Notes under the pieces: generated by a model
Databases searched by the model: none
Told to the model about the DNA's origin: nothing
What the model saw: only the letters and a program-made list of their open reading frames with translations
In this document: positions 1-7,261 of the stretch, piece by piece
How the letters are laid out: every line of letters begins with the position of its first letter
Numbering within the stretch: the first letter of the stretch is position 1
Translations under genes and position numbers: made by a program
From: a bacterium
GTDB lineage: Bacteria; Elusimicrobiota; Elusimicrobia; UBA1565; UBA9628
Length of the DNA: 7,857 nucleotides
Direction: 5' to 3'
Assembly (NCBI GenBank): GCA_021790955.1
Contig: JAJYFI010000063.1
Coordinates: forward strand, 1-7,857

Positions 1-10
1 CTCCTTTCTT
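1..10 (-). promoter_or_regulatory. Ribosome binding site of the next gene, beyond the window edge
   Basis: Read on the minus strand, the last bases of the window are AAGAAAGGAG, a purine-rich Shine-Dalgarno sequence about 25 bases after the fabG stop codon. It implies that another minus-strand gene starts just outside the window. In many bacteria acpP (acyl carrier protein) follows fabG directly, so acpP is the first guess, but no coding sequence is visible to confirm it. Confidence 0.6.
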
Positions 11-34
11 ATTTATCCTAGTTTTCGGTCAGCA

Positions 35-829
35 TCACATGTACGCGCCGCCATTGACGTTCAGGACATGTCCGGTGATATATCCGCACTCCTCAGAGGC
101 CAGGAAAAGAACAGCGTTGGCGATATCGGACGGCTCCCCCATGCGCTTGAGCACGATCCTCTCGAGGATCTTCTGCTTCTCGGGCTCGGGAATGGCGTCC
201 GTCATGCGGGTGCGAATAAAGCCGGGAGCCACGGCATTGACGAGGATGTCCCTGGAGCCCAGTTCGTGGGCGAGGGACTTCGTGAACGAGATGACGCCCC
301 CCTTGGAGGCGGCGTAATTGGCTTGGCCGGCGTTTCCTTCCTCGCCCACGACGGAGGCGATGCTGATGATGCGGCCGCCCCGCGACTTGAGCATGGGCCG
401 CACGACGGCTTTCGAAAAGTTGAAAGCGCCCTTCAAATTGACCGTCAGCACGAGATCCCAGTCGGCCTCGCTCATGCGCATGAGAAGGTTGTCCCGGGTG
501 ATGCCGGCGTTGTTGACCAGGATGTCGATTTTCCCGAAGCGCTCGACGGCCGCCTTGACCACCGCTTCGCAGTCCGAGAACCGGCCCACGTCGGCGCGAA
601 GGCCCAGCGTCTGGGCCCCCGGACGCGCGAGAGCGGCCTTTTGCGCCGAGGACTCCACTTGGGCCTGATCCAGGTCCACCAGGACGGCCGAGGCGCCTTC
701 CCGGACGAAAAGCTCGGCCGTCGCATAGCCGATTCCTTGCGCGGAGCCGGTGATGATCGCGACCTTGCCGTTGAGGCGCATCGCGCTCGGCCTGGCGGAG
801 GCCGCCGCGGCCCCTGGCGTCGTTTCCAT
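35..829 (-). CDS. fabG: 3-oxoacyl-[acyl-carrier-protein] reductase FabG
   Basis: A classical short-chain dehydrogenase that reduces 3-oxoacyl-ACP to 3-hydroxyacyl-ACP with NADPH in the elongation cycle of type II fatty acid synthesis, in the cytoplasm. Numbered from the chosen start (264 aa), the Rossmann glycine motif TGSAQGIG is at 27-34, NNAG at 106-109, and the catalytic tetrad is N131, S159, Y172 and K176 (YAASK). The C-terminus ends in NVNGGAYM, typical of FabG. The start at 829 is chosen because AGGA lies 8 bases upstream and because it leaves a gap of 26 bases after rpmF. The ATG at 781 gives 248 aa, the usual family length, beginning MRLNGKVAIITG, but has no clear ribosome binding site. 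The 16 extra residues are low-complexity Ala/Thr/Pro, so the start is uncertain. The function is secure at family level; other SDR roles are unlikely given rpmF beside it. Confidence 0.93.
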   Translation of the reverse strand: METTPGAAAASARPSAMRLNGKVAIITGSAQGIGYATAELFVREGASAVLVDLDQAQVESSAQKAALARPGAQTLGLRADVGRFSDCEAVVKAAVERFGKIDILVNNAGITRDNLLMRMSEADWDLVLTVNLKGAFNFSKAVVRPMLKSRGGRIISIASVVGEEGNAGQANYAASKGGVISFTKSLAHELGSRDILVNAVAPGFIRTRMTDAIPEPEKQKILERIVLKRMGEPSDIANAVLFLASEECGYITGHVLNVNGGAYM

Positions 830-855
830 GGGCGTCATCCTACTATTTTCCACGC

Positions 856-1107
856 CTAGGAGGCTTCCTCGCCGGAGGCCTCGGGCCCGGCGCCGCCCCC
901 CTCCTCGCCCTTTTTCTTCGCGGGCTTGGGAGCGACCACGACGCGATCGCCGTAGAAGCCGCAGTGGGGGCAGACCCGGTGAGAGGGCCTCATCTTGCCG
1001 CAGGAAGAGTTGGAGCAGGGGACGAAGGACGGAAGGTCCAACGTCCAGTTCTGGGCCCTGCGGCTGTCGCGCCTGGATCGGGTGTGCTTGCGTTTTGGAT
1101 TCGGCAT
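856..1107 (-). CDS. rpmF: 50S ribosomal protein L32
   Basis: A small zinc-ribbon protein of the large ribosomal subunit. The N-terminus MPNPKRKHTRSRRDSRRA is the conserved, basic L32 start. It is followed by a four-cysteine zinc site (C31, C36, C46, C49; CX4C then CX2C), so this is the zinc-binding form. At 83 aa it is longer than the usual 55-65 aa. Residues from about 60 onward are a low-complexity tail, first lysine-rich (KPAKKK) and then Gly/Glu/Ala-rich, with no recognisable domain. The start at 1107 follows a strong AAGGAGG in the 22-base gap after the glycosyltransferase gene. An ATG at 1114 sits closer to that site but is in another frame, which runs into fabG and gives no sensible L32. 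Next to fabG it matches the widespread linkage of rpmF with fatty acid synthesis genes. Confidence 0.93.
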   Translation of the reverse strand: MPNPKRKHTRSRRDSRRAQNWTLDLPSFVPCSNSSCGKMRPSHRVCPHCGFYGDRVVVAPKPAKKKGEEGGGAGPEASGEEAS

Positions 1108-1129
1108 GGCTCATCTCCCTCCTTCGATA

Positions 1130-2098
1130 TCAAAAACCGGACGTCTCAGCGACGAAATACGGGGACTTGTCCTTCAGGTCGAAGTAGATGCGCACGACGA
1201 CCTCCGCCATCAGCCCCAACAGGATCAGCATGAAACCTATGAGAGCAAAAAAAATCGAAACTTGGAAGAGGGGCTGGTCCTTGACGTAGACGCCGAGGGA
1301 AAATTTCTTATAGAGCGTGAATCCCGCCATGGCCGCTCCCGCGGCCCCCATGAGGGCGCCCCACCCGCCGAAAAAGTAGATGGGTTTGCCGAGATAGGCG
1401 TCCATGAACTTGACCGTGAGCAGATCGAGCGACACTTTGAAGGTCCGGGAGAGCCCGTACTTGGATTTCCCCTTGACCCGCGGCCGATGGCGGACGGGCT
1501 CCTCCGCGATCCGAGCGCCCAAAAAAGCCGAGAGGGCGGGGATAAAGCGGTGCATCTCGCCGTAGAGCCGCAAGGGCTTGATGAACTCCGCTCGGTAGAC
1601 CTTGAGCGTGCAGCCGTAGTCGTGAAGAGGGACCCCGGTCACGCGCGAGATGAGCGCGTTGGCGACCTGGGAGGGAAGGCGGCGGGAGAGCCATGGGTCT
1701 TGGCGCTCCCGCCGCCATCCGCTCACGACGTCATAGCCCTGGCCCATTTTTCCCAACAAAGCCCCGATGTCGCGCGGGTCGTTCTGGGCGTCCGCGTCAA
1801 GGCAGGCGATCAAGCGGCCCCGAGCCATGGCGATGCCGGCCGAGAGGGCCGCGGTCTGGCCGGCGTTGCGGCCCAACCGCACGGCCTTGAAGCCACGGTA
1901 GCGCTTCACGAAGCCCTCGATCTCCTCGAAAGAGCCGTCGCGCGAGCCGTCGTCGACCAGGATCGCCTCATAGCTCTTCCCGAGGCCCCGGAGGGCCTGG
2001 TCGAGCTCCGCGCCGAATTCGGGAAGGGTCTCCTTTTCGTTGTAGACGGGGACGACGACGCTCAACTCGACGTCGTGGGCGAAAATCCCCGCTGCCAT
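1130..2098 (-). CDS. GT2 family glycosyltransferase, polyprenyl-phosphate (DPM/ArnC/GtrB-like) type
   Basis: A membrane-tethered family 2 glycosyltransferase, 322 aa. Proteins of this shape move a sugar from a nucleotide donor to undecaprenyl (or dolichyl) phosphate on the cytoplasmic face, supplying lipid-linked sugar for lipopolysaccharide, wall polymer or protein modification. The GT-A domain carries VVPVYNE at 15-21, VDDGSRDGS at 48-56 and the metal-binding LDADAQNDP at 100-108. Two hydrophobic helices follow at about 240-263 and 279-302, then the tail DLKDKSPYFV. This domain order is that of the ArnC/GtrB/YkcC group. The start at 2098 lies 6 bases after the icd stop and has no strong ribosome binding site, so translation may be coupled to icd. 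The sugar and acceptor cannot be told from sequence. Its place between icd and rpmF is not functionally obvious. Confidence 0.88.
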   Translation of the reverse strand: MAAGIFAHDVELSVVVPVYNEKETLPEFGAELDQALRGLGKSYEAILVDDGSRDGSFEEIEGFVKRYRGFKAVRLGRNAGQTAALSAGIAMARGRLIACLDADAQNDPRDIGALLGKMGQGYDVVSGWRRERQDPWLSRRLPSQVANALISRVTGVPLHDYGCTLKVYRAEFIKPLRLYGEMHRFIPALSAFLGARIAEEPVRHRPRVKGKSKYGLSRTFKVSLDLLTVKFMDAYLGKPIYFFGGWGALMGAAGAAMAGFTLYKKFSLGVYVKDQPLFQVSIFFALIGFMLILLGLMAEVVVRIYFDLKDKSPYFVAETSGF

Positions 2099-2104
2099 TC
2101 GGCG

Positions 2105-3496
<1,392 letters not shown>

Positions 3497-3501
3497 GGGT
3501 T

Positions 3502-3508
3502 CCTCCTT
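3502..3508 (-). promoter_or_regulatory. Ribosome binding site that fixes the icd start
   Basis: On the minus strand AAGGAGG stands 5 bases before ATG 3496. It decides in favour of this start over the in-frame ATG at 3541, which has no such site. Confidence 0.85.
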
Positions 3509-3539
3509 CGATAAATTGAGGCAAGGGACATCTTCGCTC

Positions 3540-3545
3540 ACTATA
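3540..3545 (-). promoter_or_regulatory. Candidate -10 element of the icd operon
   Basis: The minus strand reads TATAGT, 5 of 6 matches to the sigma70 -10 consensus, about 44 bases upstream of the icd start codon. This would give a leader of roughly 35-40 nt. No convincing -35 hexamer is seen at 16-18 bases, so the call rests on the -10 element and on its position upstream of the first gene of the operon. Confidence 0.4.
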
Positions 3546-3623
3546 CAAAACCGCGCGCTTGCGCTTCTATCGCTTCGCCGCCCGAAAAAAATCCCAGGGA
3601 ACTTTTTCTTCCCGAAACCGTCT

Positions 3624-3629
3624 TATAAG
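3624..3629 (+). promoter_or_regulatory. Candidate -10 element of the tRNA gene
   Basis: TATAAG (5 of 6 matches to the -10 consensus) lies 7 bases before the first base of the tRNA acceptor stem. Transcription from it would start at or next to the mature 5' end. The -35 region is only T-rich (around 3601-3610) and does not match TTGACA well. Confidence 0.45.
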
Positions 3630-3636
3630 TAGGACT

Positions 3637-3708
3637 TGCGGGGTAGTTCAAACGGTAGAACGGTCGACCTTCAATCGGACGATGCGGGTTCAAGTCCCGC
3701 CCCCGCAA
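3637..3708 (+). tRNA. tRNA with anticodon position UUC (Glu by position), atypical anticodon arm
   Basis: The sequence folds as a 72-base cloverleaf. The acceptor is TGCGGGG (3637-3643) with CCCCGCA (3701-3707) and discriminator A3708. T8 and A9 are followed by D stem GTTC/GAAC (3646-3649, 3658-3661), whose loop keeps GG. The T arm is GCGGG/CCCGC around TTCAAGT (3684-3700). CCA is not encoded. The anticodon stem is GTCGA (3663-3667) with TCGGA (3675-3679) around loop CCTTCAA, which puts TTC at 34-36. This arm is odd: base 33 is C instead of the near-universal U, pair 27-43 is G-A and 28-42 is G-U, and the variable loop has only 4 bases. The first pair is U1-A72, usual for tRNA-Gln rather than tRNA-Glu. 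The tRNA fold is well supported; the isotype is not, and a decaying or non-decoding tRNA is possible. The 59 bases after it (3709-3767) hold nothing I recognise. Confidence 0.72.
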
Positions 3709-3767
3709 ATATCCTAGGGGACGGCGGTTGCCGATCGGGTCGCGGCTGCCGTTCCCGCCGATTTCTA

Positions 3768-3796
3768 TTGACGACGAGGACTTTCTCTGTTAAATT
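3768..3796 (+). promoter_or_regulatory. Sigma70-type promoter with extended -10, driving a short RNA
   Basis: TTGACG (3768-3773, 5 of 6 matches) is followed by a 17-base spacer and TAAATT (3791-3796, 4 of 6 matches), with TGT directly before the -10 as in extended -10 promoters. It is the best-formed promoter in the window. The expected transcription start is near 3803. No plus-strand gene follows; an intrinsic terminator lies about 25 bases past the start, which points to a small RNA. Confidence 0.6.
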
Positions 3797-3802
3797 GAAG
3801 GC

Positions 3803-3858
3803 TGAAGGTCGGCCAAGAACTACCCAGGGCCCCGGAAATCCGGGGCCTTCCCTTTTCT
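3803..3858 (+). ncRNA. Candidate small RNA antisense to the upstream tRNA
   Basis: This is a predicted transcript of about 56 nt bounded by the promoter at 3768-3796 and the terminator at 3828-3858. Its first 23 nt carry two blocks complementary to the tRNA at 3637-3708, in collinear antisense order. TGAAGGTCGGCC (3803-3814) pairs with 3662-3673, which is the 5' side of the anticodon stem plus six loop bases including the whole TTC anticodon: 12 pairs, one of them G-U. GAACTACCC (3817-3825) pairs with 3641-3649, the end of the acceptor strand, bases 8-9 and the 5' D stem: 9 perfect pairs. Only AA lies between the blocks, while the tRNA loops out 12 bases. No open reading frame with a ribosome binding site fits inside. 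Promoter, complement and terminator are seen; that it is transcribed and binds the tRNA is inference. The alternative is a decayed inverted tRNA fragment. Confidence 0.42.
3828..3858 (+). terminator. Intrinsic terminator, plus strand
   Basis: GGCCCCGG (3828-3835) and CCGGGGCC (3840-3847) form a perfect 8-bp GC hairpin with a 4-base loop AAAT, followed by TTCCCTTTTCT. The T-rich tract is on the plus strand only, so it suits the short RNA from 3803, or read-through from the tRNA. The hairpin also lies 10 bases past the stop of the minus-strand glycosyltransferase gene and might slow that transcript, but no T tract follows on that side. Confidence 0.7.
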
Positions 3859-5020
3859 ATCGACGCCGGGCGAGAAGGCGGGCATAAAGCTCCTCTTGGG
3901 AGCGCACCATGCCGTCGATGTCGAATTCGGGGTCGATCGAACCGGCGGCCGCGGCGGCCATCTTGGCGCGCAAGGCGTCGTCCATGAGGAGCTTTAAAAC
4001 GCGCTGGGAAAGCAAGGGGACATCGCCCGCCGCGACGGCATAGCCGTTCTCCCCCTCCTTGAGGATATCCGCCACGCCGTCGGTCGAATAGGCGACCGCG
4101 GGCACGCCGCTCTTGAGCGCCTCGACGAGCGAGCGCGGGAGCCCCTCCCACAAGGAGGTCAGGACGAAAACGTCCGCCAGGGCTAAAATCCTGGCCGCGT
4201 CGCGGCGCCAACCCAGCAATTTGACTCGATGGCCGATTCCCAAGGCCAGGATTCTTCCCTCGACGGCGGGCCTCAGAGGGCCGTCGCCGACGAAGACGAA
4301 CTCCGCGTCGGGTTTTTCCTTCAAAACCCGCGCGGCCATCTCGATGAAATCAAGAGGATTCTTCTGAGGCTTGAGATTGGCGATGGAAACGACCAAAGGC
4401 TTGTGCCGCCCAAGTCCCAGCGACGATTTCTCGCGCCAGCGGTCCGCGAGTCGGGCCGGGAAATCGGCGAGCCTGACTCCGGAGCGGATCAGGACATAGC
4501 GCCCGGGAGAGCCTATCCCGAGAGACTCGGCTTGGCTCCAGTTGGCCTTCGATACGAAAATCAGCGCGTCGCTGAGGCGGGCGCAGATTCTTTCGAGGGA
4601 GACGTAGAGCTTGCGGACGAAATCCGGCTGCCGGCCGTGAAAGCCGAAGCCATGATAGCTATGGATGACGACGGGCGCGCCGGTGATTCCAGCCGCGAGC
4701 CTTCCCAATATCCCCGCCTTCGAACTGTGCGTATGGACGACATCGGGCCTGGCTTTTAAAAAGAGCAGGCAAAGCTCGGCCAGAGCCAGGAAATCCCTGA
4801 TCGGATGGATTTCCCTGGCCAGGAAGCGCAGGGGGATGACCCGGACGCCGCTGTTGCGGAGGGCTTGCGCCTCCGAATCCAAGAGGCCGCCGCGGCCGCA
4901 GGCGAGCGTCCTTTCAAAGCGCGAGGGATCGAGGCGCTCGACCGTGTAGAGGGTGTTCTGCTGGGCTCCGCCCAAGTCCAGGCGGGTGATCAGATGCAGC
5001 ACTTTCGGCTTTGCGGCCAC
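3857..5020 (-). CDS. GT4 family (GT-B fold) glycosyltransferase
   Basis: A retaining glycosyltransferase of 387 aa, the usual family length, of the kind that adds sugars from nucleotide donors to lipid-linked glycans for capsule, O-antigen or exopolysaccharide; soluble or peripheral in the cytoplasm. The N-terminal domain has the glycine-rich LDLGGAQQ (14-21) and the acceptor-side segment HTHSSKAGILGR (96-107). The C-terminal domain has SIANLKPQKNP (212-222), FVGDGPLR (243-250) and the EX7E signature with E292 and E300 (WEGLPRSLVE). The start is a GTG at 5020, only three codons after the in-frame TAG of the upstream gene, with no clear Shine-Dalgarno site. Translation is therefore probably coupled to termination of the upstream gene. 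It ends in LLARRR. Donor and acceptor are unknown. It is the last gene of the right operon. Confidence 0.87.
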   Translation of the reverse strand: MAAKPKVLHLITRLDLGGAQQNTLYTVERLDPSRFERTLACGRGGLLDSEAQALRNSGVRVIPLRFLAREIHPIRDFLALAELCLLFLKARPDVVHTHSSKAGILGRLAAGITGAPVVIHSYHGFGFHGRQPDFVRKLYVSLERICARLSDALIFVSKANWSQAESLGIGSPGRYVLIRSGVRLADFPARLADRWREKSSLGLGRHKPLVVSIANLKPQKNPLDFIEMAARVLKEKPDAEFVFVGDGPLRPAVEGRILALGIGHRVKLLGWRRDAARILALADVFVLTSLWEGLPRSLVEALKSGVPAVAYSTDGVADILKEGENGYAVAAGDVPLLSQRVLKLLMDDALRAKMAAAAAGSIDPEFDIDGMVRSQEELYARLLARRR

Positions 5021-5029
5021 GCTGCTATT

Positions 5030-7261
5030 CTACTTATCTTGGCTCTTTCGGAGCTGGTACTTTAAATGCCGCTTCGATTGGGCCCGCTTGACCGCGCGCC
5101 GGGGCCTCCCTCGTCGCGAAGGCGCCTTCGGGCTCTTTTTCGCCGTGGCGGGCTCGGCTTGCGCCGGCTTGGCGGGATGGTAGAGGCTTTCGATTTTGAG
5201 CGCGGGAAAATAGTGGGCGAGAATCTCTTGACGGCCCTTGCCGAGGCTCGCCAAGCCCAGGGCGCCCGTCTTGCAAAAGCCGAGCCCCCGGCCGTCTCCC
5301 GCCCCCCAAAGGATAAAGGAGCGCGGCTTTTTCGCCGGGCCGATCGGCTGGACCGAGAACCAGTTGGAGCGCAGGGAGCCCGGCGAGAGGAAATCGCCGA
5401 CCGCCTCCGCGCCCTTGAGGCGCATCGTCCCGTAGCGGCCGACGACGCTCATGCCCAGGACGCGCCCCGTTCTCGAGCGGCTCGTCACCAGAAGGGCCTC
5501 GACGGGGCCGATGTCCTTGGCGCGCGCGGCGCGAAGGGCGAGATCCTTGGCGTCAAGGATCCGCGCCCAACGGTGCTCGACCGGCGTGTCGAGCCCGCTC
5601 GCCAGATCGTAGGAGTCGGCCGGCGGGAAGGCGTGGAGAAAGCGCTCGAGCTCCATCGGCGTCTTGGGAGCGTTGAACTTGGGGGCGTCCTCCACCGACT
5701 TCAGGTAGTGGAGGCTCGGATCGGCGTCGGTCTCGCCGCTCTCGGTCAGCCCGCCGCAGTCCTGGTGCCAGAGCGCATGGGCGACGCGCCCGTTGAGGGC
5801 CAGAACCTCGCCGGCCGTCGTCACGACGCCCGAGGAAGCCGCCACGAGCTCGGAGGTCACCCCGAGATAGCGCTGGCAGAAGCCGGAGTCGCAAAGATCG
5901 CTCCGCTCCATGTTGGGGGTCCCGCGGCTTTTAAGCCAGACCGCCTTCGTGCGGGCCACCACGGCGGCCGCCTCGTAGGCGGCCGGAGGGCTTTTATCCG
6001 GCAGGGCCGCCCCCACCGTTCCCTTGAGATATTCCTCGAGCGGCAGGATGTTGACGAGCTTAAAGCCCATGGGCGCCGGGATCACCTCGACCGCGCCGCG
6101 AAGCTCCCGGTCCCCGGGATCAAAGCCGTAGCTCTCGAGGAATCGGCCGCTTTTCAAGAGGACGGAGCCCCGCGCGTCCTTGGGCACGATGCGAACCGGC
6201 TGCCTGGCCAAGTATTGAACGTTGCCCTGCCCGTCCCGGATCTCGACCACGCCCGTGTCCGGACGATAGCGCAGCTCCCATTGGTCGAGGCCCCGCCCCG
6301 CATCGGTGAGCGTCTCGTTATTCTTGACGGCCGCGATCTTGAAGTCGGCGTTGGGCATGAAATAGAGATGCGTCGCCGTCTCGGGGGCTCCCGAGCGGTT
6401 TGAAAAGAGAGCCACCCGCAGTTGCGGCCCCAGCTCGGGAGACGGGGCCGGAGGCCGCCCCGCAGGCTTCAGGAAAGGCCTGAAAAGCCTCCGTATCGGA
6501 AGTTGCCGGTCGGGGTCGCCGGCGATCCGCCGCCGCAGCTTCTTGATCCGCTCGGCCGCCCAGGACGCCCCGGGGTCCAGGGCGCGGTACCAATTCGTCA
6601 TGGCCCAGGCGGATTCATTGAGCCCGATCTTGTAATCGAAATTGGAGAGCGTCCGCACGATCTCCAGATTCTGCGGGTCGATCTGCGCCGCGGCCTTTAA
6701 ATCGTTGAGGGCCCTTTCCTTGTCGTGGAGGAGCATCGCCGCGCGCGCAATTTCAAAATAGACGACCGGCAGCAAATAGGCGCTCTGCGTCTGGGCGCTG
6801 TCGAGGTGCGCGAAGGCTCGGCCGGGGCGGCCGTCGTCGAGCTGCGCCATGGCAAGGCCAAGCCGGGCTTCGGCCTGCGTGGACGTCTCCCGGGCGAATT
6901 CCACGCCCTTGCGGAAGGCCTTTTGCGCCCCGTCGGGATCGTCGACGGCGAGGAGCGACCATCCGCGCTGGGTCCAGACGAAGCCGTCGGCGCGCGGATC
7001 GAGCGAAGCCTTGAGCCAGAAGGCCGCCGCATCCCCGCTTCTGCCCGCGTCGCGCGCCAGAAGGGCCATGTTCGAGACCGGATCGGGCGTTCTCACCCCC
7101 AGCATATCGAGATACTTGAAATCGCCGATCGACTCGTCGTAACGGCCCAGGAGAAAGGAGTCGTAGCCGGCGTTGAGCGCCGAAAGCAAATCCGCCGCCC
7201 GCGCTCCGGGCGCGCGCCACGCGGCGGCCGCGAGAAGAAGGAGAAGGGGTCCGAGCCTCAA
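5030..7261 (-). CDS. Secreted TPR-SpoIID/LytB domain protein
   Basis: A 743-aa envelope protein. Residues 1-22 form a signal peptide (MRLGPLLLLLAAAAW, then AxA near 20-22). Residues 25-235 are helical, TPR-like repeats (e.g. KERALNDLKAAAQIDPQN). Residues 235-275 are a basic, proline-rich linker. A SpoIID/LytB-type region at about 280-695 contains LPLEEYLKG (406-414), AVVARTKAV (433-441), SDLCDSGFCQRY (454-465), HQDCGGLTES (499-508) and the glycine-rich 653-667. The last 40 residues are very basic. SpoIID-type enzymes cleave stem-stripped glycan strands of peptidoglycan; LytB-type relatives modulate amidases. Here the Glu expected after LPLEEYLKGTV is replaced (GAALP at 417-421), and the usual His and Gln of the last motif are Arg and Lys, so activity is doubtful. 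The start is TTG, backed by GGAGGAGG just upstream, overlapping the preceding stop by 4 bases. I see no other sporulation gene. Confidence 0.82.
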   Translation of the reverse strand: MRLGPLLLLLAAAAWRAPGARAADLLSALNAGYDSFLLGRYDESIGDFKYLDMLGVRTPDPVSNMALLARDAGRSGDAAAFWLKASLDPRADGFVWTQRGWSLLAVDDPDGAQKAFRKGVEFARETSTQAEARLGLAMAQLDDGRPGRAFAHLDSAQTQSAYLLPVVYFEIARAAMLLHDKERALNDLKAAAQIDPQNLEIVRTLSNFDYKIGLNESAWAMTNWYRALDPGASWAAERIKKLRRRIAGDPDRQLPIRRLFRPFLKPAGRPPAPSPELGPQLRVALFSNRSGAPETATHLYFMPNADFKIAAVKNNETLTDAGRGLDQWELRYRPDTGVVEIRDGQGNVQYLARQPVRIVPKDARGSVLLKSGRFLESYGFDPGDRELRGAVEVIPAPMGFKLVNILPLEEYLKGTVGAALPDKSPPAAYEAAAVVARTKAVWLKSRGTPNMERSDLCDSGFCQRYLGVTSELVAASSGVVTTAGEVLALNGRVAHALWHQDCGGLTESGETDADPSLHYLKSVEDAPKFNAPKTPMELERFLHAFPPADSYDLASGLDTPVEHRWARILDAKDLALRAARAKDIGPVEALLVTSRSRTGRVLGMSVVGRYGTMRLKGAEAVGDFLSPGSLRSNWFSVQPIGPAKKPRSFILWGAGDGRGLGFCKTGALGLASLGKGRQEILAHYFPALKIESLYHPAKPAQAEPATAKKSPKAPSRRGRPRRAVKRAQSKRHLKYQLRKSQDK

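Noticed and set aside
830..1114. An N-terminal extension of FabG back to ATG 1114
   Set aside because: These residues are the L32 gene read in another frame; FabG homology starts at residue 112 of that long frame.
3497..3541. A longer icd start at ATG 3541
   Set aside because: It lies next to the -10 element, has no ribosome binding site, and the ideal AAGGAGG precedes ATG 3496.
3721..3760. A hairpin directly after the tRNA
   Set aside because: Only short imperfect arms (ACGGC/GCCGT, 5 bp) far apart and no T tract; too weak to call a terminator.
3637..3858. T-box riboswitch or tmRNA
   Set aside because: No T-box consensus or specifier arrangement and no downstream plus-strand gene; no tmRNA 5' domain, tag frame or encoded CCA.
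3636..3887. A short plus-strand open frame beginning MRGSSNGRTVDLQS
   Set aside because: Its first part is the tRNA translated (the SSNGRT string is typical of such artefacts), and the rest crosses the promoter and terminator.
5066..6403. A 445-codon open frame on the plus strand
   Set aside because: It is antisense to the TPR-SpoIID gene, with the same shadow composition and no ribosome binding site or motif.
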